A stretch of DNA of 64,000 bases from the NCBI RefSeq assembly GCF_004634195.1, contig NZ_SKBP01000002.1, positions 62,001 to 126,000 on the forward strand, given 5' to 3'. Below, one piece after another: positions 8,158-16,480 of this stretch. How positions within the stretch are numbered: position 1 is the stretch's first letter; each line of letters starts with the position of its first letter. A program made the position numbers and the translations under genes. Under the pieces are notes generated by a model. That model worked only from the letters and a program-made list of their open reading frames with translations. It was not told where the DNA came from and made no database searches. Origin of the DNA: Flavobacterium salilacus subsp. salilacus. GTDB lineage: Bacteria; Bacteroidota; Bacteroidia; Flavobacteriales; Flavobacteriaceae.

Positions 8158-8966
8158 GCAGTTGTTATAAATTCTTTAATCAGCAGGCGTACTTTGGGCT
8201 CTGCTTTTTGGGCAGCCTGTAATACTTCCTGATGGTTTACGTTTTCAATGGCCTCTTCGTTACCCATATCGGTAATAACCGAAACACCAAGGCATTGCAT
8301 ATCCATGTGGCGCGCTACGATAACTTCGGGTACGGTTGACATCCCTACACAGTCGCCCCCCATAGCTTTTACCATTCGATATTCGGATAACGTTTCAAAC
8401 GTAGGACCTTGCAAACTAAGGTACACCCCGTCTTTAACCTCAATATCAAGTCGGTTGGCTATGGCTTTGGCTTTAGCTATCATATCGCGGCTGTATGGTT
8501 CGCTCATATTTACAAATCGAGGACCAAAACGCTCATCGTTCTTACCTCGCAGCGGATGTTCGGGCATCATATTGATATGGTCGTACAGCAATACAATATC
8601 GCCTACTTTATAGGAGGGGTTCACTCCGCCCGAAGCATTGGACACTATCAATTTATCAACACCCAGATGTTTCATTACCTTTATCGGGAATGTAACTTCT
8701 TGCATACTGTACCCTTCGTAATAATGAAAACGTCCTTGCATGGCTACTACCTTTTTAGTGCCAACAGTACCAAACAGCAATGCCCCTTTATGCCCTGCTA
8801 CCGTAGAAACGGGAAAATTGGGTATGTCGCCATATGGCAAAGAAAACTCCACATTTATATCATTGGCAAAACCGCCCAGCCCAGATCCAAGTATTACGCC
8901 ATATTCCGGTTTAAAGCCTGTTTTGTTGTTTATAAAATCAACCGTTTGTTGTACCTTTTCCCACAT
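8154..8966 (-). CDS. Purine nucleoside phosphorylase (PNP-I, trimeric type)
   Basis: Phosphorolyses inosine, guanosine and their deoxy forms to base and (deoxy)ribose-1-phosphate in purine salvage. The 270-residue size and motifs fit the high-molecular-similarity PNP-I class of mammals and PunA: ILGSGLGGFA near residue 25, AGHKGALLFG near 57, MQGRFHYYEGYSMQEVT near 74, SNASGGVNPSYKVGD near 110, and GPTFETLSEYRM near 187. The start at 8966 overlaps the end of lpxK by 29 bases, so translation is probably coupled. No separate promoter is visible. Confidence 0.9.
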   Translation of the reverse strand: MWEKVQQTVDFINNKTGFKPEYGVILGSGLGGFANDINVEFSLPYGDIPNFPVSTVAGHKGALLFGTVGTKKVVAMQGRFHYYEGYSMQEVTFPIKVMKHLGVDKLIVSNASGGVNPSYKVGDIVLLYDHINMMPEHPLRGKNDERFGPRFVNMSEPYSRDMIAKAKAIANRLDIEVKDGVYLSLQGPTFETLSEYRMVKAMGGDCVGMSTVPEVIVARHMDMQCLGVSVITDMGNEEAIENVNHQEVLQAAQKAEPKVRLLIKEFITTA

Positions 8967-9963
8967 AGTCTAAAATAGTTTTATCAAATTCATTGCCTTC
9001 GCTTATAAAAGTACTTTTTATAGGCAAGTAAAACAACCTGTCGTCAGGCAGTTTACCGGCAAGGCGCATGTAATCTTTCTCGGTAGTTATAATAAGTTTA
9101 TTTCTTGAAATGGTTTCCAATTCCTTTAGTTCCTTTTCGGTAAAATAATGATGATCCGGATAGGTAAGACAAACATCGTTGTCCTGTTTTAAATAATCGA
9201 AAAAGGGCTGTGGTTTGGCTATACCTGCCACAATAATTTTGGGTTGTGCTTTAATGCTCTCTATACTCATTTGTGTAGTAGTATTATACACCCTATCATC
9301 ATAAGCGATATAAGAAAAATATACTTTTTGTCCCGACTTGGGGTTTAGCTTTTTGATTATCCGTTGTCGCTCCTCTACAGAAAGGTCGCGGGGACATTTC
9401 GTAACTATAATGCTATCGGCACGATTCGCCCCGCTCCTGCCCTCTCGCAAATTACCTGCGGGCAGTACATAATCATTGGCATAGAGGTCGCCATAAGCGG
9501 TAAGCACTATATAAAATCCTGCTTTTACACGGCGATGCTGATAGGCATCATCAAGGAGTATTACCTGAGGCTTTGGCAATAATTCCAGCAGCTTTTCAAT
9601 ACCGTTTTTCCTGTCGGCATCAACGGCAACGGTTATGTGAGGAAATTTTTTATAAAACTGATAGGGCTCATCACCCAGTATTTCAGCATCGGCAGTTGCA
9701 TCTGCCAATACATAGCCTTCCGATTTTCGTTTGTACCCCCTGCTTAATGTAGCTACTTTATATGTATCGCTTAAAAGGCGAATAAGATACTCTGTTTGGG
9801 GCGACTTACCCGTACCCCCGGTACTAAGGTTACCAATAACTATTACCGGAACATTAAATGTATAGGATTTAAAAATTCCTGTATCATAAAATAAATTCCT
9901 GAGGCTCACTATGAATAGGTATAATAAGCTAAACGGTAATAGTAACAGCCGAAATATCTTCAT
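8938..9963 (-). CDS. lpxK: Tetraacyldisaccharide 4'-kinase LpxK
   Basis: Phosphorylates the 4' position of the lipid A disaccharide precursor at the inner membrane. The 341-residue protein has an N-terminal hydrophobic segment (residues 5-20) for membrane association, the P-loop GNLSTGGTGKSPQTEY at 44-59, DADRKNG and ILLDDAYQHR (Walker-B-like, usual in LpxK). The start at 9963 matches the usual N-terminal length of the family. A perfect TAnnTTTG box ends only six bases before this ATG (9976-9969), which suggests an almost leaderless mRNA. The gene runs into PNP with a 29-base overlap. Confidence 0.93.
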   Translation of the reverse strand: MKIFRLLLLPFSLLYLFIVSLRNLFYDTGIFKSYTFNVPVIVIGNLSTGGTGKSPQTEYLIRLLSDTYKVATLSRGYKRKSEGYVLADATADAEILGDEPYQFYKKFPHITVAVDADRKNGIEKLLELLPKPQVILLDDAYQHRRVKAGFYIVLTAYGDLYANDYVLPAGNLREGRSGANRADSIIVTKCPRDLSVEERQRIIKKLNPKSGQKVYFSYIAYDDRVYNTTTQMSIESIKAQPKIIVAGIAKPQPFFDYLKQDNDVCLTYPDHHYFTEKELKELETISRNKLIITTEKDYMRLAGKLPDDRLFYLPIKSTFISEGNEFDKTILDYVGKGTTNG

Positions 9964-9968
9964 AAATA

Positions 9969-9976
9969 CAAATGTA
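9969..9976 (-). promoter_or_regulatory. -7 box of lpxK promoter
   Basis: The minus strand reads TACATTTG, a perfect TAnnTTTG match. Its last base is only 6 nt from the A of the lpxK ATG, compared with 18-22 nt at murB, lipA and the M15 peptidase. Confidence 0.5.
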
Positions 9977-10009
9977 CTGCTTAGTTATATATCATAATAT
10001 AACGTAATA

Positions 10010-10040
10010 AAAAAAAGTGTCCCTTACAGGACACTTTTTT
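10010..10040 (-). terminator. Intrinsic terminator after the 10062 lipoprotein
   Basis: An 11-pair stem AAAAAGTGTCC/GGACACTTTTT with a six-base loop and T runs on both strands. It ends the minus-strand lipoprotein transcript before lpxK. Confidence 0.85.
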
Positions 10041-10061
10041 AAAGATATGAATATAAATAAA

Positions 10062-10490
10062 TTATTCTCTTGTGTACACAGTTACATAATTAAATGTCTG
10101 CCCTTCAAATGTTTCAGAAACAGTTATTTTTAGCGTAGAACCTGAAAGCGTAGCGATGTTTTCTGTTACTGCATCAGTACCTGTACCAATAGTAAGGGTA
10201 TTACCATTCCTGGTCCATGTAGAAGTCTCAGTATCAAATTCACAATCACTATTAAAGAAGTCAACGTCTCTAAATACGCCTCCTTCTACAAACTCGATAT
10301 AATCTTTCTCACAACCAGCTTCATGATCATCATAATCGCTAAGATCTTCTTGTCCAACAGCCGAAAAACCTTCTTCAGAGTAATACCATTTTCCTTCAAT
10401 AGAGGCACTTCCTCCATCGTCATCGCTGCTACAAGAAGTAATTGTTAAACCTGCAAATGCAATCGCAGCAAGTAAAAATACTTTTTTCAT
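10062..10490 (-). CDS. Small lipoprotein, lipocalin-like
   Basis: A 142-residue lipoprotein. The signal peptide ends in the lipobox LTITSC (lipidated Cys about residue 20), followed by an acidic SSDDDGG stretch as often seen in surface-exposed Bacteroidota lipoproteins. The mature part begins IEGKWYYSEEGF and alternates short beta segments (TSTWTRNGNTLTIG, LKITVSETFEGQ), the pattern of small lipocalin-like domains common in Flavobacteria. The ligand is unknown. It is a single-gene unit with a perfect -7 box (10527-10520) and the terminator at 10010. Confidence 0.75.
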   Translation of the reverse strand: MKKVFLLAAIAFAGLTITSCSSDDDGGSASIEGKWYYSEEGFSAVGQEDLSDYDDHEAGCEKDYIEFVEGGVFRDVDFFNSDCEFDTETSTWTRNGNTLTIGTGTDAVTENIATLSGSTLKITVSETFEGQTFNYVTVYTRE

Positions 10491-10519
10491 AAATGTTTAT
10501 GTTAATGTTAAGTTTGGAG

Positions 10520-10527
10520 CAAACATA
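10520..10527 (-). promoter_or_regulatory. -7 box of lipoprotein promoter
   Basis: The minus strand reads TATGTTTG, a perfect TAnnTTTG box, 30 bases before the ATG at 10490. Confidence 0.5.
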
Positions 10528-10609
10528 AGTTATTATTTTTAAAAATCTAAATAAATCTCACAAACAATAATCATCATTATGTATCTTTTTATTAGATACA
10601 GGTTAAATT

Positions 10610-10640
10610 TTGGGCAATGATAGTGTAATAGCTATATTTG
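10610..10640 (+). promoter_or_regulatory. Promoter of the NIF3-like gene
   Basis: A full Bacteroidota promoter: TTG at 10610-10612 (within TTTTGG), a 20-base spacer and TATATTTG at 10633-10640. The ATG follows at 10657. Confidence 0.7.
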
Positions 10641-10656
10641 ATTTAAATTCTACTTC

Positions 10657-11751
10657 ATGAAAATTAAAGACATACTCGATATACTGGAAGAAATGGCTCC
10701 GCTTGCCTACGCGGAAGATTTTGACAACGTAGGATTACTAACCGGAAACCCTGACGATAATGCTAAGGGAATATTGGTATGCCATGATGCTTTGGAAAAT
10801 GTTATTGACGAGGCGATTGCCAAAAATTGCAATATGGTAGTGTGCTTTCACCCCATAGTATTTTCAGGGTTAAAAAAAATAACAGGTGCAACCTACGTAG
10901 AGCGCGCTGTGCTGAAAGCTATTAAAAATGATATAGCCCTATATGCCGTGCATACAGCACTGGACAATCATAAACACGGTGTAAATAAAATATTTTGTGA
11001 TGCTTTAGGGCTAATTAATACTAAAACACTTGTACCTAAGGAGGGTTTTATTCGAAAGTTGGTTACGTTTACCACCCCTGAAAATGCCGAAAAACTGCGT
11101 AATGCCCTTTTTGATGCCGGAGCGGGAAACATTGGCAATTATGAAAATTGCAGCTACAGCTCTCAAGGGATGGGAACGTACCAGGGAACTGCCGAAAGCA
11201 ACCCAAGCATAGGCGAACCGGGCGAATTTGTAGAAGCGCGCGAAATAAAAATAGAAGTTACTTTTGAAAAGTATCTTGAAAGTAAAATTCTTAAAGCATT
11301 ATTCAGCAACCATATATATGAGGAGGTGGCTTATGAGGTATATAGCCTCGAAAACCGCCACCAGAATATCGGTTTGGGTATGGTAGGAGAGCTGGAATCC
11401 GAGATGGATGCGAGAGAGTTTTTACTGTTTGTAAAAGAAAAAATGCAGGCAGGGGGCATCCGGCATAGTGCATTTACAGGAAAACCAATAAAAAAAGTAG
11501 CAGTATTAGGCGGATCGGGCAGCTTTGCCATAAAAAATGCAATAGCAGCAGGCGCAGACGCTTACCTGACTGCCGACCTAAAATATCATAACTTTTATGA
11601 GGCAGAAAACAAACTACTGCTTGCCGATATAGGGCACTTTGAAAGCGAACGCTACACAAAAAATTATATAGTTGATTATCTTACGAAAAAAATCGTTAAT
11701 TTTGCAATCATTTTATCACAAGAAAATACAAATCCAGTTAAGTACTTATAA
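10657..11751 (+). CDS. NIF3-like dinuclear metal-centre protein (DUF34/YqfO)
   Basis: A 364-residue member of the widespread NIF3/DUF34 family, whose hexamers carry a two-metal site; GTP cyclohydrolase-like and chaperone roles have been proposed, but the function is not settled. Metal-ligand motifs are visible at CFHPIVFSGLKK (H65), YAVHTALDNHKHGVN (near 97-110) and DIGHFESERY near the C-terminus. The length shows the central PII-like insertion domain of the long form (about residues 130-240). It is followed after two bases by the coiled-coil gene at 11754, so they form an operon, a common arrangement for this pair. Confidence 0.85.
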   Translation: MKIKDILDILEEMAPLAYAEDFDNVGLLTGNPDDNAKGILVCHDALENVIDEAIAKNCNMVVCFHPIVFSGLKKITGATYVERAVLKAIKNDIALYAVHTALDNHKHGVNKIFCDALGLINTKTLVPKEGFIRKLVTFTTPENAEKLRNALFDAGAGNIGNYENCSYSSQGMGTYQGTAESNPSIGEPGEFVEAREIKIEVTFEKYLESKILKALFSNHIYEEVAYEVYSLENRHQNIGLGMVGELESEMDAREFLLFVKEKMQAGGIRHSAFTGKPIKKVAVLGGSGSFAIKNAIAAGADAYLTADLKYHNFYEAENKLLLADIGHFESERYTKNYIVDYLTKKIVNFAIILSQENTNPVKYL

Positions 11752-11753
11752 AT

Positions 11754-12533
11754 ATGGCGAATACCAAGGAGTTAAGTGTTGAAGACAAGCTAAGAGCACT
11801 TTATGATTTACAGTTAATTGATTCAAGAATAGACGAGATAAGAAATGTGAGAGGTGAACTTCCACTTGAAGTGGACGATTTGGAAGATGAAGTAGCAGGA
11901 CTTACCACAAGGCTTGAAAAACTGAAAACCGACCTTGAATCTATCGAAAATCAGATTAAAGAAAAGAAAAACGCTATTGATGAGCACAAAGCAGCTATAA
12001 AAAAATATACTGAGCAGCAAAAAAATGTGCGCAATAACCGTGAGTTTAATTCGCTGACTAAAGAAATTGAATTTCAGGAACTTGAAATTCAGCTTGCCGA
12101 AAAGCACATTAAAGAGATGAAAGCCAGTATAGAGCACAAAAAAGAAGTAATTGAACAATCTTCTGAAAGGCTTGATGCTAAAAGAACTCACTTACAGCAT
12201 AAAAAATCAGAATTGGATGCAATTATGGCTGAAACTGAGAAAGAAGAAAATTTCCTTATTGAAAAATCAACTGAGTATGAAGCGGCTATCGAACCAAGGC
12301 TTATTGCTGCATACAAAAGAATAAGAGGCAGCGTAAGAAACGGTCTTGCAGTAGTATCTATCGAAAGAGGCGCTTCGGCAGGTTCATTCTTTACTATACC
12401 GCCACAAACCCAAATGGAGATAGCTTCGCGCAAAAAAATCATTACCGATGAACACAGCGGAAGAATATTGGTAGATAGTGCACTGGCTGATGAAGAAAAA
12501 GAAAAAATGGAGCAATTATTTGCTAAAATGTAA
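11754..12533 (+). CDS. Coiled-coil protein of the C4 zinc-ribbon family (COG1579), cysteines lost
   Basis: A 259-residue cytoplasmic protein. Residues about 30-180 are a long charged coiled coil of KLKTDLESIENQIKEKK type. The C-terminus has the family pattern FFTIPPQTQMEIASRKKI then SGRILVD, but the four zinc cysteines expected at CxxCF and CxxCGRI are replaced (GASAGSFF and DEHSGRI). The fold may persist without zinc. The function of the family is unclear; it is usually next to NIF3-like genes, as here. A terminator follows at once. Confidence 0.8.
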   Translation: MANTKELSVEDKLRALYDLQLIDSRIDEIRNVRGELPLEVDDLEDEVAGLTTRLEKLKTDLESIENQIKEKKNAIDEHKAAIKKYTEQQKNVRNNREFNSLTKEIEFQELEIQLAEKHIKEMKASIEHKKEVIEQSSERLDAKRTHLQHKKSELDAIMAETEKEENFLIEKSTEYEAAIEPRLIAAYKRIRGSVRNGLAVVSIERGASAGSFFTIPPQTQMEIASRKKIITDEHSGRILVDSALADEEKEKMEQLFAKM

Positions 12534-12538
12534 TATCT

Positions 12539-12569
12539 GAAAGCCTCCGCCACAACGGAGGCTTTTTTA
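12539..12569 (+). terminator. Intrinsic terminator after the COG1579 gene
   Basis: A nine-pair stem AAGCCTCCG/CGGAGGCTT with a six-base loop, followed by six T. Confidence 0.88.
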
Positions 12570-12574
12570 CTACT

Positions 12575-13420
12575 ATGCAGAAAGTATTTACCTATCTTCT
12601 TACCAAACTAATAGGACTGTATATTAATATTATAAGCTACATCTCGCCTGATAAGGCAAGAAAACTTGCTTATAAATTTTTTAGTGAGCCACGCGAAGGA
12701 CGACTCACGACAGAATTACTGCCAAAAATATTGCAGGAAGCCGAAGCCGAAATGGTAACCCATAACGAATATGTTTTCCAAATGTACACTTGGTTGGGCG
12801 GGAGTAAAAAAATATTGCTCGTACATGGTTGGGAAAGCAACTCGTCCCGCTGGGAGCAGTTTATACCCTACCTGCAAAAAGAAAATTATACCATTGTGGC
12901 ACTTGATGCTCCGGCACACGGGCTTTCGTCAGGAAAAGAATTTAACATACCCCGCTATGCAGAGTTTATCAATATAATTATAAATAAAATTCAGCCTGCC
13001 TATATGGTGGGACACTCTGTGGGCGGAGCCACTGCCATATACTACCAATGGCGTTACCAAAGCAATTTTATTAAAAAAATGGTAGTACTGGGCGCACCAA
13101 GCGACCTTAATACCTTGCTTGCAAATTACAGGGGCTTACTAAGCCTTAACAACAATGTGTCCTTATTGCTCGAAAAGCATTTTATAGAGCATTTCAAAAT
13201 AAAACCTCAAGAGTTTTCAGGAAGCCTGTTTGCTTCTGCCATAACGATTCCGGGACTGCTTGCGCATGATACCGAAGATGAGGTAGTTGATTTTACCGAA
13301 GGTGAAAAAATTGCACAAGCATGGCAAAGTGCAGAGTTTATTGTAACTCAAGGGCTCAAACACAGTATGCACGATGAGGGTTTATATCATAAAATCTGTG
13401 CATTTTTAAGCGAAGAATAG
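12575..13420 (+). CDS. Alpha/beta hydrolase
   Basis: A 281-residue alpha/beta-hydrolase. The oxyanion region is ILLVHGWESNSSRW (near residues 85-98), the nucleophile elbow GHSVGGA puts the catalytic serine at about residue 149, the acid is likely the aspartate in HDTEDEVV, and the histidine lies in GLKHSMHDEG near the C-terminus. An N-terminal hydrophobic stretch (about 5-23) may associate with the membrane. The substrate is unknown. It starts six bases after a terminator, so it may depend on read-through or on a promoter inside the terminator region. Confidence 0.8.
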   Translation: MQKVFTYLLTKLIGLYINIISYISPDKARKLAYKFFSEPREGRLTTELLPKILQEAEAEMVTHNEYVFQMYTWLGGSKKILLVHGWESNSSRWEQFIPYLQKENYTIVALDAPAHGLSSGKEFNIPRYAEFINIIINKIQPAYMVGHSVGGATAIYYQWRYQSNFIKKMVVLGAPSDLNTLLANYRGLLSLNNNVSLLLEKHFIEHFKIKPQEFSGSLFASAITIPGLLAHDTEDEVVDFTEGEKIAQAWQSAEFIVTQGLKHSMHDEGLYHKICAFLSEE

Positions 13421-13494
13421 TTTTTGCATCATAACAAAGCATTAAGAATACAGCTTAAATTTTTTCTGTAATTTTACGGGAAAATAAATATTCA

Positions 13495-15084
13495 ATGCCA
13501 TCAGACTGTATAAGCTATCAAAGTTCAGGATATTTTACGCCTCTAATTGTAGATTACCTTAACCAAAAGGAAAACCTGAAACCGCTATACCACCGTTTCC
13601 CTACACTCGAAAATTTTAAAAATCAGCTTGAAGAAAAACAGCAAAGTTATCCTGCTTCCTTTCGCAGTGTATTGGTAAATGTGCTGTTGGAGCAATATAA
13701 AAACAGTGAAACCTCTGCGGTTACACTGCAAAACATACAACTGCTTACCGAAGATACTACCTTTACTATTACCACAGGGCATCAGTTAAACCTGTTTACA
13801 GGGCCATTATATTTTTTATATAAAATAGTTTCGACCATAAACCTTAGCCGTGAATTAAAATCGGCATATCCCAATCATAATTTTGTGCCTGTATATTGGA
13901 TGGCTACCGAAGATCATGATTTTGAAGAGATTAACTACTTTAACTTTCACAGCAAAAAAATAAAATGGCACTCCGAAAGCGCCGGCCCTGTTGGCAGGCT
14001 TTCAACCAAAGGGCTGGATACCGTATTGGATGTTTTCAGCAAAGAACTTGGCGCAGGTAATACTGCCGAAACATTAAAATCACTTTTTAAAACAGCATAT
14101 CTCAATCATGATAATTTAGCCGATGCTACCCGTTACCTTGCCAATGAGTTATTTGGCAAAGAAGGGCTGGTAATTATAGATGCTGATAATGCCGATTTAA
14201 AAAAACTGTTTGTCCCTCATATAAAAAAGGAGTTATTGCACCAAACATCGCACAGCAAAGTAGCGGAAACGACGGAGAAACTTAGCGAATATAACATTCA
14301 GGTAAACCCAAGAGAGATAAACTTGTTTTATATAGAAAATAACCTTCGGGAACGTATTATTTTACAGGATGGTATATACTATATCAATAATACCGACTTA
14401 CAGTTTACCGAAAGTGAAATGCTGGAAGTATTGGAAAAATATCCTGAAAAATTTAGCCCGAACGTAATTATGCGTCCGTTATACCAAGAGGTTATATTAC
14501 CTAACCTTTGCTATATTGGCGGGGGTGGCGAACTTGCTTATTGGCTGGAACTTAAAACTTTTTTCGAGGCTTCGGCTATCCCTTTTCCTATATTATTGTT
14601 GCGTAACTCTGTACTACTTGCTACACAAAAGCAAGCGGACAAACTGGATAAGCTTAACCTTAGTTGGGCAGACGTGTTTATGAAACAACAGAAGCTCATG
14701 AACAATAAAATTCAGCACTTTTCGAAGTTTCAACTGGACTTTACGGAGCAAAAAGAATTTTTAAAGCAGCAGTTTAAAAAACTGAACGAAATAGCCTCAA
14801 AAACTGATACCACATTTGCAGGGGCGGTAAAAGCACAGGAAGCCAAGCAACTAAAGGGGCTTGATAACCTTGAAAAACGATTGCTGAAAGCGGAAAAACG
14901 CAATCATGCTAATGCGTTGGGACGTATTGCTGCCATACAAAACGAGCTTTTCCCATCGCAAAGCTTGCAGGAACGAAAAGCAAATTTTGCCGAATTTTAC
15001 CTTGATTATGATAAGCAATTAATTGATAAATTATTACAACAGTTAAAGCCTCTTGAACAGGAGTTTTCGATAATTGTGCTTTAA
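13495..15084 (+). CDS. bshC: Bacillithiol synthase BshC (cysteine-adding enzyme)
   Basis: Adds cysteine to glucosaminyl-malate, the last step of bacillithiol synthesis, the low-molecular-weight thiol of Firmicutes and many Bacteroidota. The 529-residue protein has the BshC signature TTGHQLNLFTGPLYFLYK (near 96-113), YWMATEDHDFEE (near 140-151) and the C-terminal coiled coil (about 430-480). The length is that of the family. The ATG at 13495 follows TAATTTTA, a near match to the -7 box. BshA and BshB are not in the window, and the neighbours are unrelated. Confidence 0.93.
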   Translation: MPSDCISYQSSGYFTPLIVDYLNQKENLKPLYHRFPTLENFKNQLEEKQQSYPASFRSVLVNVLLEQYKNSETSAVTLQNIQLLTEDTTFTITTGHQLNLFTGPLYFLYKIVSTINLSRELKSAYPNHNFVPVYWMATEDHDFEEINYFNFHSKKIKWHSESAGPVGRLSTKGLDTVLDVFSKELGAGNTAETLKSLFKTAYLNHDNLADATRYLANELFGKEGLVIIDADNADLKKLFVPHIKKELLHQTSHSKVAETTEKLSEYNIQVNPREINLFYIENNLRERIILQDGIYYINNTDLQFTESEMLEVLEKYPEKFSPNVIMRPLYQEVILPNLCYIGGGGELAYWLELKTFFEASAIPFPILLLRNSVLLATQKQADKLDKLNLSWADVFMKQQKLMNNKIQHFSKFQLDFTEQKEFLKQQFKKLNEIASKTDTTFAGAVKAQEAKQLKGLDNLEKRLLKAEKRNHANALGRIAAIQNELFPSQSLQERKANFAEFYLDYDKQLIDKLLQQLKPLEQEFSIIVL

Positions 15085-15148
15085 ATTGGCTTGCATTAAA
15101 AAAATGGAAACATTAATAATTATTTAAAATTATTAATTATAAAACCAC

Positions 15149-15156
15149 TATTTTTG
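15149..15156 (+). promoter_or_regulatory. -7 box of ndk promoter
   Basis: TATTTTTG is a perfect TAnnTTTG match 19 bases before the ndk ATG. Confidence 0.55.
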
Positions 15157-15175
15157 CACCAAATTTAAACAAACT

Positions 15176-15595
15176 ATGGCAACAAACAGAACTTTTACAA
15201 TGATTAAGCCGGATGCTGTTGAAAAAGGACACATCGGTGGTATTTTATCAATGATAACAGAAGCGGGTTTCAGAATTGTATCGCTAAAACTTACACAACT
15301 TACAGTAGCTGATGCAAAAGCATTTTATGCTGTACACAGCGAAAGACCTTTTTATGGTGAGCTTGTAGAATTTATGTCGAGAGGTCCTATAGTAGCTGCT
15401 ATCCTTGAGAAAGATAATGCTGTTGAGGATTTCAGAGCACTAATAGGTGCTACTAATCCGGAGAATGCTGCAGAAGGTACTATCCGTAAAAAATATGCTA
15501 CCTCTATGGGCGAAAATGCTGTTCACGGTTCTGACAGCGATGAGAACGCTGCTATCGAAAGTGCATTCCATTTTGCAGGCAGAGAGCAATTCTAA
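15176..15595 (+). CDS. ndk: Nucleoside-diphosphate kinase
   Basis: Equilibrates (d)NDP and (d)NTP pools by a phosphohistidine intermediate. The 139-residue protein begins with [20 protein letters not shown] and carries the active-site histidine in [15 protein letters not shown] near residue 116, both canonical. It is a monocistronic gene with a perfect -7 box upstream and a strong terminator at 15616. Confidence 0.97.
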   Translation: MATNRTFTMIKPDAVEKGHIGGILSMITEAGFRIVSLKLTQLTVADAKAFYAVHSERPFYGELVEFMSRGPIVAAILEKDNAVEDFRALIGATNPENAAEGTIRKKYATSMGENAVHGSDSDENAAIESAFHFAGREQF

Positions 15596-15615
15596 TAAAT
15601 AGAATATCTTTTATA

Positions 15616-15647
15616 TAAAAAATGCCGCTTGTACAGCGGCATTTTTA
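15616..15647. terminator. Bidirectional terminator between ndk and DUF721
   Basis: A stem AAAAATGCCGCT/AGCGGCATTTTT with a TGTAC loop. A and T runs on both sides allow it to serve both convergent genes. Confidence 0.88.
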
Positions 15648-15649
15648 TT

Positions 15650-15946
15650 TTATCGTAATATAACCTCTTTTACTACTTCTCGACCAAGTTCTTCATTAAT
15701 CATCTTTACAATTTTTTCCTTACCATAGCTCAGCTCCTCTCGCAGCACCGCCGAAGTAAGAGCAACATACAGCGTACTGTTTTTCAGCATAATTTCGCTG
15801 GTGTAATTGTTCACTCCATTTCCCATAAGGTTTTTCCAGGCATCACGTACATTTATTTTATCAATACCTGACTGTAATTTATTCGCCTGAATAAATTCTT
15901 TCAGCACATCGCTTATAGCGTTATTATCGTTCAGTCGTTTTGCCAT
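15650..15946 (-). CDS. DUF721 family protein
   Basis: A 98-residue basic soluble protein of the DUF721 family (DciA-like superfamily). The pattern is MAKRLNDNNAISDVLKEF near the N-terminus and an AWKNLMGNGVNNYT segment in the middle, followed by ALTSAVLREELSYGKEKI. Proteobacterial DciA loads the replicative helicase DnaB, but whether this shorter Bacteroidota relative does so is not known. Its ATG shares one base with the stop of the upstream lipoprotein gene (TAATG), so translation is probably coupled. Confidence 0.8.
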   Translation of the reverse strand: MAKRLNDNNAISDVLKEFIQANKLQSGIDKINVRDAWKNLMGNGVNNYTSEIMLKNSTLYVALTSAVLREELSYGKEKIVKMINEELGREVVKEVILR

Positions 15947-16362
15947 TATTTTATACTAAAGGGTTCTGGTTTTTTATAATGATATTCTATATTTTGCTCA
16001 TTTTTCAATACAAGATGCTCTTCATCAATATCAAGTATCTGCTCTTTCCATTCAGAAAAATCAGTGGTGTAGCTGATATACGTTTTATCATCTTCCTTGA
16101 TTATTGTTATATCTTCCGAAGTATCATTTACACGATACGTACCGTCAAACTGTGGCATTACCTTTTTACGAATTCCTTTATTATCTTTTACTTCAAAATA
16201 ATCAATTATAGGATTCACTTTATATTCTTTTTCCGTACCGTCGGGCATTAGGGCCGTTTCTATTTCCCAGTATCCGTTTAAATGAACTATATCTTTATCT
16301 GCAATAGTTTTGCCACACGAAACAATTATAACAGCCAATAAAAGTAAAATACATTGCTTCAT
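15946..16362 (-). CDS. Small lipoprotein of unknown function
   Basis: A 138-residue lipoprotein: the signal peptide MKQCILLLLAVIIVSC has the lipobox cysteine at residue 16. The mature part contains LNGYWEIETALMPDGTEKEY and short beta-type segments, reminiscent of lipocalin-like Flavobacterium lipoproteins, but I do not recognise the family with certainty. The frame is open to 16437, but the -7 box at 16393-16386 and the signal peptide favour the ATG at 16362. It is coupled by TAATG to DUF721. Confidence 0.75.
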   Translation of the reverse strand: MKQCILLLLAVIIVSCGKTIADKDIVHLNGYWEIETALMPDGTEKEYKVNPIIDYFEVKDNKGIRKKVMPQFDGTYRVNDTSEDITIIKEDDKTYISYTTDFSEWKEQILDIDEEHLVLKNEQNIEYHYKKPEPFSIK

Positions 16363-16385
16363 CCCCTTGATTTTTTTAGTACCCA

Positions 16386-16393
16386 CAAATTTA
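16386..16393 (-). promoter_or_regulatory. -7 box of lipoprotein-DUF721 operon
   Basis: The minus strand reads TAAATTTG, a perfect TAnnTTTG box, 24 bases before the ATG at 16362. Confidence 0.55.
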
Positions 16394-16480
16394 CTTAAAA
16401 TAAAATACCTAAAAATTAAAAACATAATGAATATCAATTAAACTATTTAATACATTTATTGTCATATAACTAAAATAGAT

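Noticed and set aside
8409-8978. A 189-codon plus-strand frame
   Set aside because: It lies fully antisense to the purine nucleoside phosphorylase gene, which has clear family motifs.
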